Counted from the stretch's first letter, positions 30,824 to 39,500 are shown. The stretch is 46,417 bases of DNA from Oscillospiraceae bacterium (GCA_017460955.1 JAFTZY010000044.1:1-46417), one strand, 5' to 3'. A program made the numbers and translations. The notes: a model not told the origin generated them from the sequence alone.

Positions 30824-32302
30824 TTAGGATCGTAAAAGCTTCTGCTTTAAAAGGGTCAGGTCGATCACGTCGATACGCCCGTCGGCATTCATGTCAGCGG
30901 CACCGGGACTGATAAGCCCACCCTCCCGGACAAGGTATTTTTGCAGGGAAACAGCATCCAGGACATTCACCCACTCGTCGGCGTTCACGTCGCCCGGGAG
31001 ATCCGTGAGGATGCGCACATAGGTGTTCGCGCCTTCGTTTGTAAAGGCGGCATAGAATGCATCACCGCTCACAATCGTTTCCGGCGCGGTGCGGTTTGCC
31101 CAGACAGGCGTGTTGGACAGCATCATGTCCTCCGTGACCTCTGTAAAGCCCTCACCAAGGGTCAGGACATGCAGCGAGGGACAGGTGTCGAACATATTGC
31201 TCACATCCGTCACATTTGAGATGTCAAAGCCTGCGAGATCAAGAGCGTTAAGACCCGTGCAGCCGCTGAACATAGCGCCCATATTTATTACACCGGATGT
31301 GTCGAACCCGGAGAGGTCGAGGCTCTGAAGACCGGTACAGTCGTAGAACATGAGTGACATATTTTTCACGCCCGAGGTGGCAAAGCCCGACACATCGAGT
31401 GCGGTCAGCGAGGTGCAGTTCTGAAACATGGCGGACATATCCGTCACATTTGAGGTGTCAAAGCCCGATACATCGAGTGCAGTCAGCGAGGTGCAGTTCC
31501 GAAACATAGCGGGCATATTCGTCACATTTGAGGTGTCAAAGCCTGTAAGATCAAGAGTGTTAAGGCCCGTGCAGCCGCTGAACATAGCGCCCATCAGCAC
31601 CGCATTTGAGGTGTCAAAGCCTGTGAGATCAAGCGCGTTAAGGCCCGTGCATCCCCGGAACATATTGCGCATATCCGTCACCTGTGCAGTGTCAAAGCCC
31701 GTGACATCCAGTGCCGTCAGACCGGAGCAGCCGCCGAACATATTCTCCATATCCGTCACCTGTGCAGTGTCAAATCCCGTGACATCAAGCTCTGTCAGAC
31801 CGGCACAGTCGAAAAACATTCTGTTCATATCCGCCACCTGCGAGGTATCAAAGCCCGTGACATTAAGTGCCGTCAGCGAGGAGCAGCGAAAGAACATACC
31901 GTTCATATCCGTCACACGGGAGGTGTCAAATCCCGACAGATCCAGAACCGTCACCGAAGAGCAGAGCTCAAACATACCCTGCATTTGCGTCACCTGCGAG
32001 GTATCGGCCTGACGCAGGTCGATACGCTGTGCCGAAAAGCCGCTGAACAGATAGCTGCAATCCTCCGGCAGCACCGTCCCCGGCTCTGCGGTAACCGACA
32101 GCACGGCATATCCGTCGATCTCCGTGAGCGCACTCTTGTCCACGCTGCCGTAGAGGGTCAGTGTGCCCGTTTCCTCATCAAAGGTATAGCAGTCCGCCGC
32201 ATGCGCTGTCAAAGCAGCCTCCTGCAATACCGGCATCTGTGCCGTGACCGGAAGGGCGGCCATACACAGCGCCAGTACGGATGCAATGATCCTTCGTTTC
32301 AC
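30824..32302 (-). CDS. DUF285 (BspA-like) repeat protein with dockerin, paralogue B
   Basis: A 492-aa exported protein of the same plan as paralogue A: signal peptide, CYTFDEETGTLTLYGSVD, about fourteen DUF285 repeats (FDTSNVTDMSAMFQNC), dockerin at 437-492 (GDVNADEWVN, DMNADGRIDV, LTLLKQKLL). The start is a GTG at 32302 with AAGGAGG 8 nt upstream; the longer frame would overlap rpiB and lose the signal-peptide position. The first calcium loop has Glu-Trp in place of Gly-x, which may weaken calcium binding. The gene follows rpiB by 13 bp. Confidence 0.88.
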   Translation of the reverse strand: MKRRIIASVLALCMAALPVTAQMPVLQEAALTAHAADCYTFDEETGTLTLYGSVDKSALTEIDGYAVLSVTAEPGTVLPEDCSYLFSGFSAQRIDLRQADTSQVTQMQGMFELCSSVTVLDLSGFDTSRVTDMNGMFFRCSSLTALNVTGFDTSQVADMNRMFFDCAGLTELDVTGFDTAQVTDMENMFGGCSGLTALDVTGFDTAQVTDMRNMFRGCTGLNALDLTGFDTSNAVLMGAMFSGCTGLNTLDLTGFDTSNVTNMPAMFRNCTSLTALDVSGFDTSNVTDMSAMFQNCTSLTALDVSGFATSGVKNMSLMFYDCTGLQSLDLSGFDTSGVINMGAMFSGCTGLNALDLAGFDISNVTDVSNMFDTCPSLHVLTLGEGFTEVTEDMMLSNTPVWANRTAPETIVSGDAFYAAFTNEGANTYVRILTDLPGDVNADEWVNVLDAVSLQKYLVREGGLISPGAADMNADGRIDVIDLTLLKQKLLRS

Positions 32303-32315
32303 TAAAGATCCCTCC

Positions 32316-32759
32316 TTATTCGGTATCGCCCTTCTCAAGCGCCCGGATCAGGTCCACGCGCTTCTGGTGTCTGCCGCCCTCAAAGGGGGTGGCAAGGAAG
32401 ATGTCGAGCAGCTCGAGCGCCAGCCCCTGCCCGATCACACGCTCACCCATGCACAGGACATTCGCATCGTTGTGCAGTCTGGTATAGCGTGCCGAAAAGC
32501 TGTCCGAGCAGCACGCCGCCCGGATGCCCGGGAGCTTGTTGGCGGCAATGCTCATGCCGATCCCGGTCCCGCACAGGAGCACACCGCGCTCGGCCTCTCC
32601 CGAGAGGATCTTCCCGCACACGGCCTTCGCCATATCCGGGTAATCACACGCCTCCCCGTCCGTCCCCATGTCGATATAGGGGATCTGTTTTTCATCAAGA
32701 TGGGCAAGCACTGCCCGGCGCAGATTCACTGCGGCATGGTCACATCCGATCACGATCAT
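32316..32759 (-). CDS. rpiB: Ribose-5-phosphate isomerase B
   Basis: Interconverts ribose 5-phosphate and ribulose 5-phosphate in the pentose phosphate pathway. The product is 147 aa. Motifs: IGCDHAAVNLRRAV, GVLLCGTGIGMSIAANK and RAACCSDSFSARYTRLHNDANVL. It is 6 bp after tsaB and 13 bp before the first dockerin gene. Confidence 0.96.
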   Translation of the reverse strand: MIVIGCDHAAVNLRRAVLAHLDEKQIPYIDMGTDGEACDYPDMAKAVCGKILSGEAERGVLLCGTGIGMSIAANKLPGIRAACCSDSFSARYTRLHNDANVLCMGERVIGQGLALELLDIFLATPFEGGRHQKRVDLIRALEKGDTE

Positions 32760-32765
32760 ACATTT

Positions 32766-33473
32766 CTATCCCTTCTTAGTGATATTCACATTCTGCAAAT
32801 AGCTTGCTGTCAGGTCCGCCGCTGCGGGCAGTTCCTTATTGGCTGCGATGTACTGCGCTGCACACCGGCACACGCCCGCTGCCGATTGCAGGCGCAGTAT
32901 GGGCGGTACCGGGCGCAGCATTTCCCCGGCATGTTCCATCGCTTCAAGCTGCTCCATGAGCTGTCCGCACCCGTCCCCGACAAGGAGGATGCGCGCCTTG
33001 GTTTGTCCGGTCATCCCGGCGATCTGTGCAGCGCTCTGTAATTCGTCCGGGGTCCGGCGCTCCATGCGGTCCCCCCCGCAGGAGAACCGGGCGCAGTAGA
33101 ATTTGTCCTCGCGTGCGTGCATCACCGCTAAAATGTCGTCTGCACCGAACAGGCGCGACGCCATCGCTTCGAGCGTGGACACGCCGATGCACGGCGTTCC
33201 CCTTGCCATGGCCAGTCCCTGCACGGCGGCAATGCCGATGCGCAGTCCCGTATAGGAGCCGGGACCGGTCGAGACGGCATAGCAGTCCACATCCTCCAGT
33301 GTGAGGGCGCAGTCTGCCAGCAGGCGCTCACACAGCGGCAGGATGATCTGCGAATGTCCCCGCCGGGTGTACACCGACTGCTCCCCGAGCAGGCAGTCCT
33401 GCTGTGTGTCGAGCAGAGCGCAGGAAGCGACCTTCCCGGAGGTATCAAGTCCCAAGATGCGCAAAGCGTTCAT
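32766..33473 (-). CDS. tsaB: tRNA t6A synthesis protein TsaB
   Basis: Partner of TsaD in making threonylcarbamoyladenosine at tRNA position 37. The product is 235 aa. The ASKHA-fold start ILGLDTSGKVASCALL and the motif VSTGPGSYTGLRIGIA are diagnostic. The gene starts inside tsaE (29-bp overlap); ATG 33473 is used, with GGAAGG just upstream, although a TTG three codons later has better spacing. tsaD is not in the window. Confidence 0.93.
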   Translation of the reverse strand: MNALRILGLDTSGKVASCALLDTQQDCLLGEQSVYTRRGHSQIILPLCERLLADCALTLEDVDCYAVSTGPGSYTGLRIGIAAVQGLAMARGTPCIGVSTLEAMASRLFGADDILAVMHAREDKFYCARFSCGGDRMERRTPDELQSAAQIAGMTGQTKARILLVGDGCGQLMEQLEAMEHAGEMLRPVPPILRLQSAAGVCRCAAQYIAANKELPAAADLTASYLQNVNITKKG

Positions 33474-33888
33474 CCCCTTCCAGTGTGATGCGCCGGTCCG
33501 TATCGCCCGTGCGCTCAAGCGTCAGCGTGACCGTCCGTCCGGGCAGGGTGCCGATGTTCTCCGACCACTCCACGGCAAAGACACTCTCCTCGGGGAGATA
33601 ATCATAGAAGCCCGTGGTCTCAAGCTCCTCCTCGGAGGAGATGCGGTACAGGTCAAAATGGCACAGCTGCAGGGGCGGCGCACCGTAGACATGGGCGAGT
33701 GCAAACGTCGGGGAGGTCACGCAGTCGGGCAGACCCATCCCCATGGCAAGGCCGCGTGTGAAGGTGGTCTTGCCCGCGCCGAGGTCCCCCCGGTAGGCGA
33801 TCACATCGCCCGCATGCAAAAGCGCTCCGATGCGCTGCCCGAGCGCGATCGTCTCCTCGGGGGTATGTGTTTCAAAAACGTACCGCAT
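33445..33888 (-). CDS. tsaE: tRNA t6A synthesis ATPase TsaE
   Basis: P-loop ATPase needed for t6A formation with TsaB and TsaD. The product is 147 aa. Walker A is GDLGAGKTTFTRGLA; SPTFALAHVY, FDLYRI and FAVEWSENIG are family motifs. Its ATG shares a base with the fhs stop (TGATG) and its end overlaps tsaB. Confidence 0.95.
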   Translation of the reverse strand: MRYVFETHTPEETIALGQRIGALLHAGDVIAYRGDLGAGKTTFTRGLAMGMGLPDCVTSPTFALAHVYGAPPLQLCHFDLYRISSEEELETTGFYDYLPEESVFAVEWSENIGTLPGRTVTLTLERTGDTDRRITLEGDERFAHLGT

Positions 33889-35567
33889 CAGAACAGCCCC
33901 GTGATGTTGCCGTCGTTGTCGCAGTCGATGTTCCAGGCCGCCGGTGCCTTGGGCAGACCCGGCATGGTCATGATGTCCCCGGTGAGGACGACCACGAAGC
34001 CCGCGCCGGCCGACAGCCGCACATCACTGACGGTGATGGTAAAGCCCTCGGGCTTGCCAAGGCGCTTGGGGTCGTCCGAGAGGGAGTACTGGGTCTTGGC
34101 GATGCACACCGGCAGGTTCCCGTAGCCGAGGTCCTCGATCTCCTGCAGGGCCTTGGCGGCCTTGGGCAGGAACTTCACCCCGTCGGCACGGTAGATCTCG
34201 CGTGCGATCGTCTCGACCTTGCGGGAGATGGGCTGCTCGAGCTTGTAGAGCGGACGGAAGGTGTCGGCCGTCTCCTCGCACATGGCAATGGTGTCGCAGA
34301 CCTTCTGTGCAAGGTCGGTGCCGCCCTCACCGCCGCGGGCGAAGATCTCGCACATGGAGGTCTCCACGCCCATCTTGCGGCAGTACTCGGCGATGAAGCG
34401 CAGCTCCTCGTCACTGTCGGTGTGGAAGCGGTTGATGGCGACCACGACCGGCAGATGGTACTTGAACATGTTCTCGATATGCGTGCGCAGGTTGATGATG
34501 CCCCGGCGCAGTGCATCCACATCCGGGATGGTCAGATCCTGCCGGTCCACGCCGCCGTTGTATTTGAGCGCACGGACGGTGGCCACGAGGACGACGCACG
34601 AGGGCTTGAGTCCGCCGTAGCGGCACTTGATGTCGAAGAATTTCTCCGCACCCAGATCCGAGCCGAAGCCGGCCTCGGTGATGCAGTAATCGCCGAGCTT
34701 GAGGGCAAGCTTGGTGGCGCGGATGGAATTGCAGCCGTGGGCGATGTTGGCGAAGGGACCGCCGTGGATGAGCACGGGGGTGTGCTCGAGGGTCTGCACG
34801 AGATTGGGCTTGAGCGCATCCTTCAAAAGCGCGGTCATCGCGCCCTCCGCCCGCAGATCCTTCGCATAGACGGGCTCCCCGTCGGTGTTGTAGGCAACAA
34901 GGATGTTGCCAAGGCGGCGCTTTAAGTCGGCAAGGTCCGTTGCCAGGCACAGGATGGCCATGACCTCGGAGGCAACGGTGATCTGGAAGCTGTCCTCACG
35001 GGGCACGCCGTTGGCCTTGCCGCCCATGCCGATGACGATGCTGCGCAGGGCGCGGTCGTTCATATCCAGACAGCGCTTGAAGAGGATGCGTCTGGTGTCG
35101 ATCTTCAAAGCATTTCCCTGCTGCAGGTGGTTGTCGAGCAGCGCACATAGAAGATTGTTGGCAGCGGTCATGGCGTGGATATCGCCGGTGAAATGCAAAT
35201 TGATGTCCTCCATGGGGACCACCTGGGAATAGCCGCCGCCGGCAGCACCGCCCTTGATGCCGAACACCGGCCCGAGGGACGGCTCACGCAGGGCAAGCAT
35301 GGTCTTCTTGCCGATCTTCGCCATGGCCTGTGCAAGGCCGACGCTCACGGTGGTCTTGCCCTCACCGGCGGGCGTGGGATTGATGGCCGTCACGAGGATG
35401 AGCTTGCCGTCCGGGCGGCAGGCGGTCTTGCCGTAGAGCTTTTCGGATACCTTGGCCTTATAGCGGCCATAGGGCTCGAGGTCCTCCTCGCTGATGCCGA
35501 TGCTCGCGGCGATCTCGGTAATGGGCTTCATCTTTGCGGACTGTGCGATCTCAATATCTGTCAGCAT
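33888..35567 (-). CDS. fhs: Formate-tetrahydrofolate ligase
   Basis: Makes 10-formyl-THF from formate, THF and ATP; used for one-carbon supply or acetogenic pathways. The product is 559 aa, normal length. Motifs: [18 protein letters not shown] (ATP site), [20 protein letters not shown] and [21 protein letters not shown] 35567 has GGAGG 8-9 nt before it. It is the first gene of the ten-gene run and has the only strong promoter seen for that run. Confidence 0.98.
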   Translation of the reverse strand: MLTDIEIAQSAKMKPITEIAASIGISEEDLEPYGRYKAKVSEKLYGKTACRPDGKLILVTAINPTPAGEGKTTVSVGLAQAMAKIGKKTMLALREPSLGPVFGIKGGAAGGGYSQVVPMEDINLHFTGDIHAMTAANNLLCALLDNHLQQGNALKIDTRRILFKRCLDMNDRALRSIVIGMGGKANGVPREDSFQITVASEVMAILCLATDLADLKRRLGNILVAYNTDGEPVYAKDLRAEGAMTALLKDALKPNLVQTLEHTPVLIHGGPFANIAHGCNSIRATKLALKLGDYCITEAGFGSDLGAEKFFDIKCRYGGLKPSCVVLVATVRALKYNGGVDRQDLTIPDVDALRRGIINLRTHIENMFKYHLPVVVAINRFHTDSDEELRFIAEYCRKMGVETSMCEIFARGGEGGTDLAQKVCDTIAMCEETADTFRPLYKLEQPISRKVETIAREIYRADGVKFLPKAAKALQEIEDLGYGNLPVCIAKTQYSLSDDPKRLGKPEGFTITVSDVRLSAGAGFVVVLTGDIMTMPGLPKAPAAWNIDCDNDGNITGLF

Positions 35568-35601
35568 GATAGTTTTCCTCCGATCAAAAATCTTTAACTT
35601 T

Positions 35602-35630
35602 AGTATAGCATATTTTTCCGCCGATTTCAA
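35602..35630 (-). promoter_or_regulatory. Sigma-A promoter of the fhs to LRR1 run
   Basis: TTGAAA (35625-35630), 17-bp spacer, TATACT (35602-35607). No terminator or second clear promoter was found in the nine short gaps downstream to 23155. Confidence 0.8.
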
Positions 35631-35654
35631 GTAGTCGGGCAGTGCGAAGTCGGA

Positions 35655-36101
35655 TCAATCCTCCGAAAAGCACATGGCAAGGGCTGCCTGTGCATCCGCC
35701 TCTCCCTGCGCGATGGCACTGACGGCATCGCCCGTATCCTCGACCACGGAAATGGCATAGAGGAAAGCATCCTCCACGCTCTGTGCATCGGGGGCGCTCC
35801 CGATCTGTCCCAAACGGAACACGAGCAGGCGTTCCTCCTCATCAAAGAAGAAGCCGCCCAGCAGCATGCGGACATTGACGCCGTTGGCAAATGCGAGTGC
35901 CTGTGCTGCATACTCTGCCGGGATCTGCACATCCGGTGCGACCAGCAGAGTATAGGCGGACGGTCCGATCACTGCATGGATGGACGCGCCGCCCGGGGCG
36001 CTCTCGAGCGCCACACCGCTCTGGACGAGGTTTTCCTCCCGGGCATAGTCCCAGCCCTGCTTTTCAAAAAAACCGATGATACGCTGTTCGATCGTTTCCA
36101 T
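35655..36101 (-). CDS. YbjN-like small protein
   Basis: A 148-aa cytoplasmic protein that resembles the YbjN / type III secretion chaperone-like fold, a family with poorly known regulatory roles. The pattern is an N-terminal helix (METIEQRIIGFFEKQGWDY), alternating strands (GPSAYTLLVAPDVQIP), then two helices. ATG 36101 is chosen because GGAGG lies 6-7 nt before it; an upstream ATG has no ribosome site. It follows the pspA terminator and is probably fed by partial read-through. Function unknown. Confidence 0.65.
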   Translation of the reverse strand: METIEQRIIGFFEKQGWDYAREENLVQSGVALESAPGGASIHAVIGPSAYTLLVAPDVQIPAEYAAQALAFANGVNVRMLLGGFFFDEEERLLVFRLGQIGSAPDAQSVEDAFLYAISVVEDTGDAVSAIAQGEADAQAALAMCFSED

Positions 36102-36121
36102 ATCTGATACCTCCATGAAAG

Positions 36122-36153
36122 AAAAATTCCCCTTCCCGCGTGCAGGAAGGGGA
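36122..36153 (-). terminator. Terminator of pspA
   Basis: TCCCCTTCC pairs with GGAAGGGGA across a short loop and is followed by ATTTTTCTTTC on the minus strand. It stands between pspA and the YbjN-like gene. Confidence 0.85.
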
Positions 36154-36166
36154 TGACAGCATTTGC

Positions 36167-36952
36167 TTATTCGGCAGCCTCTACGGCAACCTCACCGGAT
36201 TCACCGGCAGCAGCAGCGGCACCGGCAGCCTCCGCAGCGGCGATCTGCTCCTCGAGGGAGGGCTCACCGGGGGCAGCGGGCGCAGTCTGGCCCATCTCGG
36301 CCATCAGGCGCTGGAGCTCGGAATCCACCTTGGCATTGTTCTGGATCTGCTCGAAGGTCTCATAATCCTTGGCAGCAGCGGAGCCGGCCATTTCGGAGAA
36401 TGCCTCTGCCTCGGCCTCCTTGCGGGTGACCTTCTCCTCCATGCGGTTGAACTTCTCAAACGAGCTGGAGGTATCGATCCCGCCGATGGACTGTGCAAGG
36501 CTCTTCTGGGTATCGGCCATCTGGGAGCGTGCGATCAGCATCGCCTGACGGCTCTTGGCCTCCTCCATCTTGGACTTGAGGGTCTCCACCTGGGCACGGA
36601 TGGCCTCGGTCTGGTTGGAGATGGTCTCATACATTTCCTTATAGGTAGCGACCTCCTCATCGGCCTTGACCTTCTGGGAGAGGGCACGCTTGGCCAGATC
36701 CACATTGCCGGAGGCAAGGGCTGCCTTGGCCTTGGCTTCCCAGTCGGCAGCGCGTGTCACGGCATCCTTGTACTTCTTTTCTGCCATGCGCTCACTGGCA
36801 ACGGCCTTCCCAAGGGCTGTTGTGGACTTGCTCAGTTCCTTCTGCATATCGATGATGATCTGCTTGACCATCTTCTCCGGATCCTCTGCACGGTCGATCA
36901 GATCGTTGACATTGGACTTGAAAATATCACTGATTCTGGTGAAAATTCCCAT
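36167..36952 (-). CDS. pspA: PspA/IM30 membrane-stress protein
   Basis: Binds and stabilises the inner membrane under stress. The product is 261 aa. The N-terminal amphipathic helix (MGIFTRISDIFKSNVNDLID) and DPEKMVKQIIIDMQKEL are typical, followed by a long coiled-coil (residues 30-215). An Ala/Glu/Gly/Pro-rich tail of about 40 residues follows, longer than in E. coli PspA. No pspF, pspB or pspC genes lie nearby, so regulation differs from the enteric system. Confidence 0.93.
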   Translation of the reverse strand: MGIFTRISDIFKSNVNDLIDRAEDPEKMVKQIIIDMQKELSKSTTALGKAVASERMAEKKYKDAVTRAADWEAKAKAALASGNVDLAKRALSQKVKADEEVATYKEMYETISNQTEAIRAQVETLKSKMEEAKSRQAMLIARSQMADTQKSLAQSIGGIDTSSSFEKFNRMEEKVTRKEAEAEAFSEMAGSAAAKDYETFEQIQNNAKVDSELQRLMAEMGQTAPAAPGEPSLEEQIAAAEAAGAAAAAGESGEVAVEAAE

Positions 36953-37015
36953 TTCTCGTTCCTCCTTGCTCCGTCATCCGCCGGTCGCTCCGGCACATAC
37001 GGCTATGATACTATC

Positions 37016-37044
37016 ATCATAGCACAAAAGCCCAAAAATGTCAA
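37016..37044 (-). promoter_or_regulatory. Sigma-A promoter of pspA
   Basis: Consensus TTGACA (37039-37044), 17-bp spacer, TATGAT (37016-37021). An AAGGAGG precedes the pspA ATG. Confidence 0.85.
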
Positions 37045-37187
37045 GGGGGCAGAGGAAGAAATCGTGGATCTTGAATAATCCAGGGGCGGCGGCTCCATCC
37101 TTCTCGCAGCGCAAAAAGCAGGGGGAGCCAGGCGCATCCTCTTCCCAAACCCCTTTTTTCATGCCGATGCACAAAAAAGAGGGGGTC

Positions 37188-37212
37188 GCAGGGGGAGCGC
37201 AGCTCCCCCTGC
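37188..37212 (-). other. Hairpin A of a three-hairpin array
   Basis: GCAGGGGGAGCTGCGCTCCCCCTGC is nearly self-complementary over 11-12 bp. On the minus strand it comes after the terminator at 37219-37262 and may act as a back-up or as an anti-read-through element toward pspA. Confidence 0.5.
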
Positions 37213-37218
37213 ATCAAG

Positions 37219-37262
37219 AAAAAGAAACTCCCCCCGTGCGCCGTCAGGCGCACAAGGGGGGG
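37219..37262 (-). terminator. Terminator of the dockerin/CW-repeat/transglutaminase gene
   Basis: CCCCCC TT GTGCGCC pairs with GGCGCAC GGGGGG and is followed on the minus strand by AGTTTCTTTTTC. Confidence 0.85.
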
Positions 37263-37263
37263 T

Positions 37264-37281
37264 GCACGCCGTACGGCGTGC
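37264..37281. other. Hairpin C: perfect palindrome near the gene end
   Basis: GCACGCCGTACGGCGTGC is a perfect 18-bp palindrome 32 bp after the stop codon at 37313, just before the terminator stem. Role unknown; it could add to termination or bind a dimeric protein. Confidence 0.5.
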
Positions 37282-37312
37282 GGGGGGCCGCCCACTCCGC
37301 GGGAGTCCCGTA

Positions 37313-39379
37313 TTAGTCAAGCTGCCAGAAGAAATCCTGCCATTCGCCGTTCTTTCCGTAGTTGCCGCATTCCACAAGATAGGTATGCTCACCGATGCGG
37401 ACCTCCGTCCAGAAATGCTGGTTGCCGTAATCCGTATACCCCTTGACCATGTATACATCAAAGCCGTAATACGCCAGCATTGCGGCCATCGCACCGTTGT
37501 ACTGGACACACTGCCCCTTCTTGTGGTTGAAGATCGCATCCACATACGAGCAGCCGGCGATCTCATCCCACAGCTCCCCTGCATAGGCATAATCCACATT
37601 GTAATGGATCCACTGGTGCGTGATGTAGAGCTTCTCAGGCAGGGAGGCACCCGCCGGGAAATTCTCCGCTGCAAACTTCTCAAGGATCGCAATGTCCGCA
37701 TCCGAGATCGTCACCGTCTGGGATACCGTCTCCGGCTCGTGCTGACGGTCATAGATGATGAAGCTGCGCTTCGGAGAGAGATCGGCACTCATGATGGTGC
37801 TCGCCATGGGCACCGAATTGTCATATGCACAACCCAGACAGATCCCGCTGTCATCGAAAATGTACGGCACACCGTCGATATCGACATTGCCCGTCACCAT
37901 CACGCCGTCCTTGCCCATGTAGCGCTCTACGCCGTCGGCATAGACCCATCCGGTCTGCATCACACCGGAAGCATCGAAATAATAGACCTTCCCGCCGATC
38001 GTCTGGAAGCCCGTCTGGAGCAGACCTGCGGAATTGAAATAGTACCGGCTCACACCGATGGTCTGGAAGCCCGTGCGCCGCACACCGTCCGTCCCGAAAT
38101 AATAGGTGCCGCCGCTGATGAACTGCCAGCCGATCTTAGACTGTCCCGTTTCCGTGTCAAAGAAGTACATCTTGTTGTCGATGTGCTGCCAGCCGTACTG
38201 CATCTCACCGGCGCTGTTGAAGTCGTAATTCCTGCCGCCGATGGTGATCAGGCCCGTGCGCATCACGCCGTTGTCCCCCAGATAATAGGTCTTGCCGCCC
38301 GTCTGGAGCCAGCCCGTCCTGCGCTTGCCGGTGGTCGTGTCAAAATAATAGGTCTTGCCGTCCACCGTCTGAAAGCCCGTGCGCATCACACCGTCCGTGC
38401 CGAAATAGTACAGATTGCCGTCCACGGCCTGGAGCCCCGTGCGCCGGACACCGTCCGTCCCGAAGTAGTAGGTGCCGCCGCTGATGGTCTGCCAGCCGAT
38501 CTTGGACTGACCGGTCACGGTATCGAAGAAATAGGTCTTGTTGTTCACGCGCTGCCAGCCGTACTGGAGCACGCCGTTTTCATTGAAGTCATAGTACCTG
38601 CCGCCCATGGACACAAGGCCCGTGCGCATCACACCGTCGTTGCCGAGGTAGTACTTGCTGCCGTCCACCGTCTGCCAGCCCGTGCGCATGGCGCCGTCCG
38701 TGCCGAAATAATAGGTGTTCCTGCCGATCTTCTGGAAGCCAAAATACTGCTCCCCCTCCGGACCAAAGCAGCACTTGACGCTGCCAAGGCTCAGCCAGCC
38801 GGTGACCAGGGTATAATCGGAGCGTGCATAATAATGGCGGCTCCCGTCGGTGATAAAGCCCGTGCGCAGCACGCCGGAGCTGTCGGCATAGTAATAGGCT
38901 GCGCCCATCGGGAGGGTGTCCTGCCCGACCGCAGCACCGCGCTTGGCGGAATAGCTCAGGATCAGGGATGCGTCCACGGCATTGGTCAGGCCGTCATCGT
39001 TCACATCGCTGAAGCTGGCCGCCTCCTGGACATTCTCATAGGCGGGAACAAGCTGGGTGAGCACCGCCTGCGCACTGCTTGCATAGCCGGCACCGGCCTT
39101 CGAGGCGGCCTGCAGCGTTATGGACGCATCGACCGCATCGACCTTGTCGTCACGGTTGACATCCCCCATCGTAAAGTCCGGGCTCAGGACAAATTTGCCG
39201 GTCAGGCGCTGTCCGTCCCGCATCACATACGCATTGCCCGCAGCGTCATACAGGATCCGATCCGCTGCCAGATTGTACAGTGCATCCGCTGCCCTGCCGG
39301 CAGCCGGTGCGATCAGCATACCACAGACCGCCGTGCATACGGCAGTGCTGAGCAGCTGTTTTCTGCGTTTTGCCTTCAT
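37313..39379 (-). CDS. Secreted dockerin-like / cell-wall-binding-repeat / transglutaminase protein
   Basis: A 688-aa exported protein. The signal peptide is residues 1-31. A dockerin-like module lies near the N-terminus (72-148: GDVNRDDKVDAVD and DVNDDGLTNAVD), then about sixteen choline/glucan-binding type repeats (YYFGTDGVMRTGWQTVDGSK), and a C-terminal transglutaminase-like domain. Its Cys624 (KKGQCVQYNG) and His655 (GNQHFWTEV) are present; the third acidic position is Glu (TYLVECGNYG) where Asp is usual. It could anchor to the wall through the repeats and present the dockerin. ATG 39379 has GGGAGG just upstream. Single gene with its own promoter and terminator. Confidence 0.87.
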   Translation of the reverse strand: MKAKRRKQLLSTAVCTAVCGMLIAPAAGRAADALYNLAADRILYDAAGNAYVMRDGQRLTGKFVLSPDFTMGDVNRDDKVDAVDASITLQAASKAGAGYASSAQAVLTQLVPAYENVQEAASFSDVNDDGLTNAVDASLILSYSAKRGAAVGQDTLPMGAAYYYADSSGVLRTGFITDGSRHYYARSDYTLVTGWLSLGSVKCCFGPEGEQYFGFQKIGRNTYYFGTDGAMRTGWQTVDGSKYYLGNDGVMRTGLVSMGGRYYDFNENGVLQYGWQRVNNKTYFFDTVTGQSKIGWQTISGGTYYFGTDGVRRTGLQAVDGNLYYFGTDGVMRTGFQTVDGKTYYFDTTTGKRRTGWLQTGGKTYYLGDNGVMRTGLITIGGRNYDFNSAGEMQYGWQHIDNKMYFFDTETGQSKIGWQFISGGTYYFGTDGVRRTGFQTIGVSRYYFNSAGLLQTGFQTIGGKVYYFDASGVMQTGWVYADGVERYMGKDGVMVTGNVDIDGVPYIFDDSGICLGCAYDNSVPMASTIMSADLSPKRSFIIYDRQHEPETVSQTVTISDADIAILEKFAAENFPAGASLPEKLYITHQWIHYNVDYAYAGELWDEIAGCSYVDAIFNHKKGQCVQYNGAMAAMLAYYGFDVYMVKGYTDYGNQHFWTEVRIGEHTYLVECGNYGKNGEWQDFFWQLD

Positions 39380-39471
39380 GGTACCTCCCTTGTGCGGCAT
39401 TGCCGCTGTCCATCCAAAAGCCTGCATTTCTATCGGAAACGGTCCCCAGATGCTGTACCGCTCCGTGTTCC

Positions 39472-39500
39472 ATTATACTATATCCTGTGGACTTCGTCAA
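39472..39500 (-). promoter_or_regulatory. Sigma-A promoter of the dockerin/CW-repeat gene
   Basis: TTGACG (39495-39500), 17-bp spacer, TATAAT (39472-39477). The leader is about 85 nt. Confidence 0.85.

Noticed and set aside
29700-31990. Regular repeats of about 70 bp
   Set aside because: They encode DUF285 protein repeats in frame in two paralogous genes, not a DNA repeat array.
23155-32302. Scaffoldin or cohesin among the dockerin proteins
   Set aside because: All five consist of signal peptide, repeats and dockerin; no cohesin-like beta-sandwich motif was seen anywhere in the window.
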